Shown here: piece by piece, positions 49,300-56,118 of the stretch
How positions within the stretch are numbered: the stretch's first letter is position 1
How the letters are laid out: every line of letters begins with the position of its first letter
Assembly (NCBI GenBank): GCA_000720995.1
Contig: JOEL01000041.1
Coordinates: 1 to 57,123, forward strand
Source: Streptomyces celluloflavus
GTDB taxonomy: Bacteria > Actinomycetota > Actinomycetes > Streptomycetales > Streptomycetaceae
DNA length: 57,123 nucleotides
Direction of reading: 5' to 3'
Position numbers and translations under genes: made by a program
The notes under the pieces: model-generated
What the model was told of the DNA's origin: nothing
The model's input: the letters and a program-made list of their open reading frames with translations, nothing else
Database searches by the model: none

Positions 49300-50109
49300 A
49301 TGACTGAGTCCCTTCCGGCAGGGGCGGCAGGCGGGCCGCCCGGACCTCACGACACCGACACGGACGATCCGCTCGGCACGGCGGACAGCACCGACGCGGT
49401 CGACGTGTGGACGCTGTGGATTCCGGACCACGCCGCGGCAGCCGCCGCGCGCTCCGGGATCCTCGACCCCGAAGAGGCGAAGCGTGCCGCCGGGTTCCAG
49501 GACCCAGCGGCGCGCAGGCGCTTCGTCACCTCCCATGTGGGGCTGCGCGTGCTGCTCGGTGTCCGTCTCGGCACCGCGCCACAGGACGTCACCCTCGTCC
49601 GCGAGCGGTGCGGGATGCCCGGCTGCGAGAAGCCGCACGGGCGTCCCGCCGCCGCCGGTCACCCCGGGGTGCACTTCTCGCTCTCGCACGCCGGGGACAT
49701 CGCGCTCTACGCGCTGGCCGCCTCGCCGGTCGGGGCCGACATCGAGTCCCTGGATCTGGTCGGCGGCGGCCTCGAACGGATGGCCCGGCGCCTGCATCCC
49801 GACGAGCGGCGCGCCCTCGACACCCTGCATCCGACGGTGCGTCAGGAGGCGCTGCTGGGTTGCTGGGTGCGCAAGGAAGCGTTCCTCAAAGGGATGGGCA
49901 CCGGACTGCCCGGCGGGGTCGGCGCCCACCACGTCGGCCTCGCCGCGGCACTGGCCCCAGCCTGGGCACCGCCCGGGCCCGACGGCTGGGCCCTCCTCGA
50001 CGTGCCCGCGCCCGACGGCTGTCACGCGGCCGTCGCCCTGCGTCTCCAGGGTCCCGCGGGACGGGGACGGATCCCCACCATACGTACCTCCCGACTGCTG
50101 ATGGAATGA
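49300..50109 (+). CDS. 4'-phosphopantetheinyl transferase (Sfp type)
   Basis: 269 residues. Motifs of Sfp-type enzymes: VHFSLSHAGDIALYALAAS, VGADIESLD (metal-binding Asp and Glu) and LGCWVRKEAFLKGMGTGL (metal-binding Glu and the W-x-x-KE-A box). It transfers phosphopantetheine from CoA to the Ser of carrier proteins, here presumably the ACPs at 40743 and 54468 and the PKS. The first 30 residues are a Gly/Asp-rich leader. The stop precedes the 3' end of the SDR gene by 118 bases. Confidence 0.9.
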   Translation: MTESLPAGAAGGPPGPHDTDTDDPLGTADSTDAVDVWTLWIPDHAAAAAARSGILDPEEAKRAAGFQDPAARRRFVTSHVGLRVLLGVRLGTAPQDVTLVRERCGMPGCEKPHGRPAAAGHPGVHFSLSHAGDIALYALAASPVGADIESLDLVGGGLERMARRLHPDERRALDTLHPTVRQEALLGCWVRKEAFLKGMGTGLPGGVGAHHVGLAAALAPAWAPPGPDGWALLDVPAPDGCHAAVALRLQGPAGRGRIPTIRTSRLLME

Positions 50110-50227
50110 CTGGAGCGCGCGGCTCACGTCCGGACGACTGGCCGGCGTGGGAGACGTGGCCGCGGAGCCCGGCAGAGATGGACGGGATGAACAGCGTGCC
50201 GGGCAGGACACCTTCGAGTCGGCCGCT

Positions 50228-51142
50228 CTACCGCTCCGCCGCCGACTTGACCACCTTGTTCAACCGGTGCATCCGGGTCGCCAGGCTCATCCGGCCCTCC
50301 AGGCGGAACGCCGGCGGCTGCCGTCCGTCCACGTCGGCAAAGCCGTACTCGACCGCCAGGTCACCGGTGCTGAGCACCTTGCCCGTGCGCTCCACCACCT
50401 CGGGGTCCGCAAGCAGGGCCGCGATCGCCCGCCCCACGTACTCCGGGGAGTGCACCACCGACGCGGGGCCGTCGCCCATCGCCTCCCAGGCCGCCTCCAC
50501 CCGCTCCGTACGGACGAAGCCCGGGTGCAGGGAGAGCGCCGTAACGCCCTTCTTGCGCAGGTCGGCGGCGAAGCCCCGGCACAGGCGGTCGGACGCCGAT
50601 TTGAAGACGTCGTAGCCGGCCTGGCCGAGGTAGATGTCGCCGTCGGAGAAGCTGATGCCGACGATCAGGCCGCTCCGCTGCGGCAGCATCAGCGGGACGA
50701 GCCTGCGAGTGACGTCGTACTGCGCGCGCAGCGACGTCTCGAAAAGTTCGTAGCGCCACATCGGCTGGTCCCAGAAGGGCGCGTCGAAGCGGACCTCGGA
50801 GGAGCGTTCGTAGCCTCCCCAGGCGTTGTTGACCAGCAGGTCCAGCTTGCCGTGGTCGGCCTGGACACGGGCGGCGAGCGCCTCGTTGTCCGCGGCCGCT
50901 CCGTGATCGCAGCGCACAGCGATGCCCTTGCCGCCGCGCCCGGTGACCTCCTCGGCGGTGTCGTCCACCGTGCCGGGCAGTCCTTCGGTGCGCGCGCCGT
51001 CCCGAGTGCTGCGGCCCGTGACGTACACGGTGGCGCCCGCAGCGCCGAGCGCGAGCGCGATGCCGCGGCCCACGCCACGGCTGGCGCCGGTGACCACGGC
51101 CACCTTGCCGCGCAGGTCAGGCGAGTTCCAGTCCTCGTTCAC
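50228..51142 (-). CDS. Short-chain dehydrogenase/reductase (classical SDR)
   Basis: 304 residues. The NAD(P) motif is TGASRGVGRGIAL and the structural NNAWGG; the active-site Tyr-x-x-x-Lys is in AGYDVFKSASDRL, preceded by a Ser in VGISFSDGD. The extra 50-residue C-terminus after GKVLSTGDLA is typical of actinobacterial SDRs of the DHRS1-like group. GTG start. It is last in a minus-strand operon with a second SDR, a DAO-type oxidase, a methyltransferase and an ACP. It could reduce a ketone on an ACP-bound starter. Confidence 0.87.
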   Translation of the reverse strand: MNEDWNSPDLRGKVAVVTGASRGVGRGIALALGAAGATVYVTGRSTRDGARTEGLPGTVDDTAEEVTGRGGKGIAVRCDHGAAADNEALAARVQADHGKLDLLVNNAWGGYERSSEVRFDAPFWDQPMWRYELFETSLRAQYDVTRRLVPLMLPQRSGLIVGISFSDGDIYLGQAGYDVFKSASDRLCRGFAADLRKKGVTALSLHPGFVRTERVEAAWEAMGDGPASVVHSPEYVGRAIAALLADPEVVERTGKVLSTGDLAVEYGFADVDGRQPPAFRLEGRMSLATRMHRLNKVVKSAAER

Positions 51143-51213
51143 AGCATGTCCTTCCGTTCGTCCGGCCGCTTGGACCGGCCGCTCACTCCGGCCGCGTGAC
51201 CCGGCCGTCCGGT

Positions 51214-52242
51214 CTAGCCGAGGTGCTCCGCCGCGTACTCCAAGCTCTTCGAATAAGCCGTCGTGTCGTCGACTTGTGGAATGCCATAGCGTTCGCGCAG
51301 CTCGGGCATGGAGGTGGGCAGCACACCGCCGCTGCACCGGGTGACCTCGCTGACGTCGCGCAGGACGGACAGGTAGGAGCGGGTCCGCGGGGCGGTGTTC
51401 TCGATGGCGTCCGGGGCGAGCTCGTCGGCGTTCACCACCGGCGGCGGCTTCAGCGAACGCCCGCGCCCGGCGGCGTGCTCGGCCAGCACCCGCAGGCAGG
51501 ACTCCAGGTCCATGGCCTCCGGACCGTACGTCACCCAGAACTCGCCCGCGTCGTCGCCCAGTTCGATGGCGCGCAGGACCGCCTTGGACAGCAGGTCCTG
51601 CGGGACGAAGTCCATCCGGATGCCCGGGTGCGCGGGGACGAAGGGCGCCCTGCCGCGGCTCAGCCAGTCCGACATCAGCTGCACGATCTGGCCCTGCGAG
51701 GTCCAGCCCGTGGTGGAGTCGCCGATGAGGTTGGTGGGACGGAAGACGGTGTGCCTCACCCCACTGTCGCGCAGGACGCGCTCCGCCTCCCGCTTGGAGC
51801 TGATGTAGTTGCGGCAGACGTTGTCCGGGCCGAGCGGCACGGGCGCGGTGTCCGCGAGCGCGGCGACGAACGCCGTGCTGATGAAGTGGACGGTGGCGTC
51901 CGCCCGTTCGGCGAACTCCGCAACCCGTCGGGTGCCCTCGATGTTGATCGGGCGGTAGTCCTCGGCGGGCAGGCCCCACTCCGTCAGGCCCGCGGAGTGG
52001 ATGACGACATCGACCTCGGCGACGAGGGCGGCGTAGCTGTCCTCGCAGAGGCCGAAGCGCTCCGCGGTCATGTCCAGGCGCACCGACCGCGCGTCCCCGG
52101 CCTCGGGCACCGGCGTGCTGTGGGTGGCGACGACGAACCGCGGGCCGTCCGGCTCCCGCAGGAGGGAGCGTCCGACGACCCCGGACGCGCCGGTCAGGAG
52201 GACGGTGGGGCGAGCTTCCGCGCCGCTCACGGTACGGCTCAT
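51214..52242 (-). CDS. Extended SDR / NAD-dependent epimerase-dehydratase-like protein
   Basis: 342 residues. The Rossmann motif is TGASGVVGRSLL, the dinucleotide region HSAGLTEWGLPAEDYRPINIEGTRRVAEFAE, the active site HFISTAFVAALADTAP ... NYISSKREAERVL (Tyr-x-x-x-Lys). The middle part resembles the fatty acyl-CoA/ACP reductase (NAD_binding_4, male sterility) group, which reduces thioesters to aldehydes or alcohols; this is an impression, not proof. The ATG overlaps the DAO stop by four bases. With the adjacent ACP it may offload or reduce a carrier-bound acyl group. Confidence 0.82.
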   Translation of the reverse strand: MSRTVSGAEARPTVLLTGASGVVGRSLLREPDGPRFVVATHSTPVPEAGDARSVRLDMTAERFGLCEDSYAALVAEVDVVIHSAGLTEWGLPAEDYRPINIEGTRRVAEFAERADATVHFISTAFVAALADTAPVPLGPDNVCRNYISSKREAERVLRDSGVRHTVFRPTNLIGDSTTGWTSQGQIVQLMSDWLSRGRAPFVPAHPGIRMDFVPQDLLSKAVLRAIELGDDAGEFWVTYGPEAMDLESCLRVLAEHAAGRGRSLKPPPVVNADELAPDAIENTAPRTRSYLSVLRDVSEVTRCSGGVLPTSMPELRERYGIPQVDDTTAYSKSLEYAAEHLG

Positions 52243-53564
52243 GCGCGGGAGTCCTTCCAGTCCATCAGCCGTGCCACGGCACGGGCGCCGGCGAACAGGA
52301 CCGGGTCGGGCGGGAAGGCGGCGGGCGGCTTACGCCGCTCGTCGTCCACGAAGAGCAGCCGCGAGAAGTCCGTGTCCTTGCCGAGCGTGAGGTCGCGCAG
52401 GACCTTGCCACCGGTGTGGGTGGCCGCGATGCCGTTGCCGCAATAGCCGTATCCGTACAGGATGTTGCCGCCGCCGAGCCTGCCGAAGTGCGGGGCGAAG
52501 TCGCGGACGACATCGGCGGTCCCGCCGTACGCGTAGCTGAACTCCACGTCGCCCCACATCGGGAAGAACCGCAAGAACTCCCGGTGGATCTCCCGGTAGA
52601 CCTCGGGCCGGTTCATGTTCCGCTGCCGCTTGTCCCTGCCGTAGTAGTACGGGGTCGGGCCGCCGGCGAACATGATGCGGTTGCCGTGCGTGAAGCGGGC
52701 GCAGGTCAGCAGTGACTTGGCCTCGACCAGGCCCTCGCGCCCCTCCCAGTTCACGCGTCCCAGCTGCGCGTCGGAGAGCGGCTCGCTCACCATCGCGTAC
52801 GTCCAGATCGGGATGACCTTCCTGCGGAACGGCGGGAAGGCGTCCATGTGGACGTTGGTGGCCAGGACGACCTTGTCGGCCTTGACCTGCCCGCCGGCGG
52901 TCACGACGGTCGGCCGCACTCCCGGTTCCACGCGCAGGCAGGGCGATTTGTCGTAGATCGTCACGCCCTTCTCCCGCACCACGCGGGCGATGCCGCGGGA
53001 GAGTTTGAAGGGGTTCACGAGCGCGCCGCCGGTGCGCATGCTGCCGAGCACCGCGGGTGAGCCGATGACGGCCCGGGACTCCTCGCGCGGGAGGATCTCC
53101 GCCTGCGCGGCGCCCATCCGCTCGGCGAGAGCGCGGTCGTGTTCCAGCCGCTTGAGCTGGGCGGCGTCGGTGGCCACCATCAGGTAGTCGTTGGCCTCGT
53201 ACTCCGCGTCGACGCGGTTCTTGCGGGCGAACCGGCCGATTTCCAGGATCGAGCGGCCGACCGCCTGCGATGCCTCGAGCGCGCGCTGGAGCCCGAATTC
53301 CTTCACCAAAGCTTGGATGTCTTTGCCGATGGTTGGCGTGACGAATCCGTCGGCGCGGCCCGAGGCGCCGTAGCCGGAGTGGTTCGCCTCGACGATGCGG
53401 ATGTCGAGCGCGGGCTCTGCCTCTTTGAGGAAGTAGGCGGTCCAGAGTCCCGTGAAACCGCCGCCGACAATACAGACGTCGCAGTCGACGCGTTCCCGGA
53501 GAGGAGCCTCGATGGTGACTTTTTCGGTGTCGTGCCAATAGACGACATGCTTGTACGCGTTCAA
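52239..53564 (-). CDS. FAD-dependent oxidoreductase (DAO family)
   Basis: 441 residues. The dinucleotide-binding motif is CIVGGGFTGLWTAYFLKE, followed by a DAO fold (PAVLGSMRTGGALVNPFKLSRGIARVVREKGVTI, then GYGYCGNGIAATHTGGKVL, the C-terminal FAD motif). The group includes gamma-glutamylputrescine and sarcosine/glycine oxidases that oxidise a C-N bond to an imine. The start is TTG at 53564 (GAGGAG seven bases upstream). In this operon it could oxidise an amino acid or amine attached to the ACP. No signal peptide. Confidence 0.86.
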   Translation of the reverse strand: MNAYKHVVYWHDTEKVTIEAPLRERVDCDVCIVGGGFTGLWTAYFLKEAEPALDIRIVEANHSGYGASGRADGFVTPTIGKDIQALVKEFGLQRALEASQAVGRSILEIGRFARKNRVDAEYEANDYLMVATDAAQLKRLEHDRALAERMGAAQAEILPREESRAVIGSPAVLGSMRTGGALVNPFKLSRGIARVVREKGVTIYDKSPCLRVEPGVRPTVVTAGGQVKADKVVLATNVHMDAFPPFRRKVIPIWTYAMVSEPLSDAQLGRVNWEGREGLVEAKSLLTCARFTHGNRIMFAGGPTPYYYGRDKRQRNMNRPEVYREIHREFLRFFPMWGDVEFSYAYGGTADVVRDFAPHFGRLGGGNILYGYGYCGNGIAATHTGGKVLRDLTLGKDTDFSRLLFVDDERRKPPAAFPPDPVLFAGARAVARLMDWKDSRA

Positions 53565-53604
53565 ATGAGTGCTCCTCAAGAGGACCCGCCGGTGGAGCTG
53601 TCGG

Positions 53605-54471
53605 TCACACGGCTTCGAGGACGATCCTCGACAGGCCCAGATGACGGTTCCTGAAATGGCCGACCGTGGAACTCAGATACCGCTCGTAGTTGGCGACGTT
53701 TTCCTCGCCGGCCACCTTCACGGCCTGATCGCGGTTGGCCCGCAACCGGTCGAACCATTCCTGGCAGGTGCGGCTGTAGTGATCCGGGTCATTGCGCAGA
53801 TGGACGACGTCAAAGCGCTTCTCGCTCGATTCGAGAACCTCGGAGAGCGCCGGAATCTCAGACTCCGGGAAAATGATGTCGACAATGAAAAGCAGGTCCC
53901 GCACGGTCTGCTTGTCCATCTGGACGTTGTTTCCCTTGATGTTCGTCTGCAGCGCGATCCTGCCGCCCTTGGGCAGCCAGGCGCGGCAGCGCTCGAAGAA
54001 CTCGCGGTACGCGGCGACCCGTTCGGCACGGGACAGGCCGGTGCGCGCGAAGTGCTCGAAGGCGCCAATGGAGATGATCGCGTCGTACCGCTCGGCGGGC
54101 TCGTGGTCGAGCCAGTTCTCCACCCGCACCTCGGTGCGCTCAAGTGCCAGCTCACGCAGGCGTTCCGCCTGGCTGTCGCTGAGGGTGAGGCCGACGGCCT
54201 GCTGCACGCCGTGCGCGCGGACCAGCCGTTCGAGCAGGCTTCCCCAGCCGCAGCCGACGTCGAGGACGCGGCGCGCGCCGGCCGCCCGCGCACCGTCGAT
54301 GAGGTAGTCGAGCTTGCGCTTCTGGGCGCTTTCGAGCGTGTCGCCCTCGTCCCACAGCGCACATGTGTACGTGAGGTCCGTGTCCAGCCACAGCGCGAAG
54401 AAGTCGTTGGAGACGTCGTAATGATGCTTGATGGACTCCGCGGTGGCGCCCTGGTAATCGATGGCCGTCAC
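53605..54471 (-). CDS. SAM-dependent methyltransferase (CFA synthase family)
   Basis: 288 residues with the cyclopropane-fatty-acid-synthase signature HHYDVSNDFFALWLDTDLTYTCALW, the SAM loop RRVLDVGCGWGSLLERL and LQTNIKGNNVQMDKQ. Relatives cyclopropanate or methylate unsaturated acyl chains, and some methylate ACP-bound or small-molecule substrates. The bicarbonate-binding Glu/His pair of CFA synthases is not clearly identifiable. GTG start overlapping the ACP stop (GTGA), so coupled to the ACP gene. It may form a cyclopropane or methyl branch on the starter unit. Confidence 0.84.
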   Translation of the reverse strand: MTAIDYQGATAESIKHHYDVSNDFFALWLDTDLTYTCALWDEGDTLESAQKRKLDYLIDGARAAGARRVLDVGCGWGSLLERLVRAHGVQQAVGLTLSDSQAERLRELALERTEVRVENWLDHEPAERYDAIISIGAFEHFARTGLSRAERVAAYREFFERCRAWLPKGGRIALQTNIKGNNVQMDKQTVRDLLFIVDIIFPESEIPALSEVLESSEKRFDVVHLRNDPDHYSRTCQEWFDRLRANRDQAVKVAGEENVANYERYLSSTVGHFRNRHLGLSRIVLEAV

Positions 54472-54719
54472 GCGGCGGCGCTGCCCTGCTGGGTTTCCTC
54501 GGCGAGCTTCACCAGGTCCGCAACCGTCTTCACGCTCGCGGCCTTGCTCTCGTCGAATTCGATCTCCAAGTCGTCCTCGATGGTGTAGACGATGTCGGCG
54601 ATCTGCAGGCTCGACAGGCCCACGGAGTCAAACGCGGTGTCCTCGTTGAGGGTGTACGAATTCGCCTTGCTGCCGAGCTTCTTGGCAATGCGGACGCACA
54701 CTTCTTCAGCAGTGATCAC
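54468..54719 (-). CDS. Stand-alone acyl carrier protein
   Basis: 83 residues, GTG start. Site of phosphopantetheine is Ser37 in FDSVGLSSLQIADIVYTIEDDLEIEF; the Asp before it in the usual GxDSL is replaced by Ser36. Helices around it are of the ACP type (acidic helix II and III). First gene of the minus-strand operon, coupled to the methyltransferase. Likely the carrier on which the starter is built before transfer to the ACP domain of the PKS. Confidence 0.87.
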   Translation of the reverse strand: MITAEEVCVRIAKKLGSKANSYTLNEDTAFDSVGLSSLQIADIVYTIEDDLEIEFDESKAASVKTVADLVKLAEETQQGSAAA

Positions 54720-55130
54720 GGAACAGCCTTTCCGGTGTACGGTGATGGGATGACCGGGGTTCTGTGAGCCCACGATCCGGCCGCTGCGCCAGGAAATCGG
54801 GGGCGAGATTCCGGAGTAATGACCTCTGGGGCGCGGGCTGAAGCCGCACGGCGTATCTCGTCCGTGCACTCGTCCTTCATCTTGCGGCGGACGGCTCCGG
54901 CACGGGAGTTGCCACAGTACCCAGACGTCCGCCGGCCGACTATTGCCCTTAAGGGCAATGATCGTTCTCGGCCTGGTTGTTGCTGGCGAAAATGAGTCCG
55001 AGATGTTTTGCTTGCCCCGGCTCACCTGTCCGGCGGCTGCCGCACCGCGCAACTGGGCATCGTGTGTTGCGTCCGGTGCGAGCATCCCTTCGCGACCTCC
55101 CGAACCCGTACAGCTCCGAGGAGATGTGAA
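54720..55130. promoter_or_regulatory. Divergent promoter region with 18-bp palindrome
   Basis: 411 bases between the ACP operon and the hydrolase/PKS genes. It contains a perfect palindrome ATTGCCCTTAAGGGCAAT at 54942-54959, about midway. The hydrolase gene has GAGGAGATGTG as ribosome site. No gene is seen. Confidence 0.6.
54942..54959. promoter_or_regulatory. Perfect 18-bp palindrome, candidate operator
   Basis: ATTGCCCTTAAGGGCAAT, two 9-bp arms without spacer, midway between divergent genes. The GGG/CCC core around an AT centre is similar in style to sites of LuxR-type (PAS-LuxR, LAL) regulators of polyketide clusters. The LuxR-type gene at 48972 is a possible ligand. Confidence 0.55.
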
Positions 55131-55982
55131 ATGGCTGAGGTAGACCTTTCGGCTGGCACGGTGGAGTATCAGGACACCGGCGGTGAGGGGCCGGTCGTGG
55201 TTCTGCTGCACGGTGTCGCGATGGACGGCTCTCTGTGGCGGAACGTGGTGGCGCCTCTGCGTTCCGACTTCCGGTGCGTGGTACCGACGTTGCCGCTGGG
55301 TGGTCACCGCCGGCCGATGAAGCCGGACGCGGACCTGTCGATCGCGGGCGTGGCCCGGCTGGTCGCGGAGTTCCTCGACCAGCTCGACCTGCGCGACGTC
55401 ACGCTGGTGATGAGCGACTGGGGCGGTGCGCAGGCCCTGGTCTCCGAGGGCAGGGACGAGCGAATCGGGCGCCTCGTCATCACCTCGTGCGAGGCGTTCG
55501 ACAACTTCCCGCCGGGCGTACCCGGAAGCAACCTCTTCACCTCGGCGAAGCTGCCGGGCGGCATAAACCTCGCCTTCAAGCTGCTGAAGTGGAAGCCGAT
55601 GCGCCGGCTGCCCATGACCTGGGGCTGGATGAGCAAGCGGCCGGTCCCGCACGAAGTGATGAACGGCTGGTTCGAACCGCTGTGGACCTCCAAGGAGGTC
55701 CGCCGCGACCTGCGCAAGTACGTGCTCGGAGTGCCGTCGAAGAGTGAACTTCTCGGCTGGGCCGAAAAGTTGCGCGACTTCGACCGGCCCGCTCTCGTGG
55801 TGTGGGCCGCCGAGGACAAGGTGATGCCGCCCGAGCACGGACGCAAGCTCGCCGAGCTGCTGCCCAAGGGCCAGCTCGTCGAAATCGAAGACAGCTACAC
55901 CCTCATTCCCGAGGACCAGCCGGAACAGCTCAGCGCGCACATCCGGTCCTTCCTGCTGACGGGCAAGGCCACCTCCTCGTAG
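55131..55982 (+). CDS. Alpha/beta-hydrolase-fold protein with unusual active site
   Basis: 283 residues. The oxyanion region VVLLHGVAMDGSLW and cap domain fit the haloalkane dehalogenase/epoxide-hydrolase group. The nucleophile elbow reads LVMSDWGGAQ, with Asp96 where most hydrolases have Ser (as in dehalogenases). The catalytic His expected near the C-terminus falls in DSYTLIPEDQPEQL, where Tyr256-Thr257 stand instead, so a His-less site is likely. It cannot be a standard dehalogenase. GAGGAG precedes the ATG. It lies between the ACP operon and the PKS gene and is probably transcribed with the latter. Confidence 0.8.
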   Translation: MAEVDLSAGTVEYQDTGGEGPVVVLLHGVAMDGSLWRNVVAPLRSDFRCVVPTLPLGGHRRPMKPDADLSIAGVARLVAEFLDQLDLRDVTLVMSDWGGAQALVSEGRDERIGRLVITSCEAFDNFPPGVPGSNLFTSAKLPGGINLAFKLLKWKPMRRLPMTWGWMSKRPVPHEVMNGWFEPLWTSKEVRRDLRKYVLGVPSKSELLGWAEKLRDFDRPALVVWAAEDKVMPPEHGRKLAELLPKGQLVEIEDSYTLIPEDQPEQLSAHIRSFLLTGKATSS

Positions 55983-56001
55983 GAGGCTCCCCGAAGGAGT
56001 G

Positions 56002-56071
56002 CCTCCCAGCGGGAGGACGGCCTCCCACCAGGGCGGACGACGGAACTCTGTGGCCGTATCCCGTATACGGG
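56002..56071. promoter_or_regulatory. Hairpin and palindrome before the PKS gene
   Basis: CCTCCC-AGC-GGGAGG at 56002-56016 is a small perfect hairpin 20 bases after the hydrolase stop. CCCGTATACGGG at 56060-56071 is a perfect 12-bp palindrome 48 bases before the PKS ATG. The first may end or attenuate transcription; the second is a candidate operator. Confidence 0.4.
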
Positions 56072-56118
56072 AGCGGCGGCGAGGCGCGGGGGCGCAGGGA
56101 GACGACGTGGAGGACGGC

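Noticed and set aside
55131-55982. Functional haloalkane dehalogenase
   Set aside because: The Asp nucleophile is present, but the catalytic His is replaced, so the standard mechanism is not supported.
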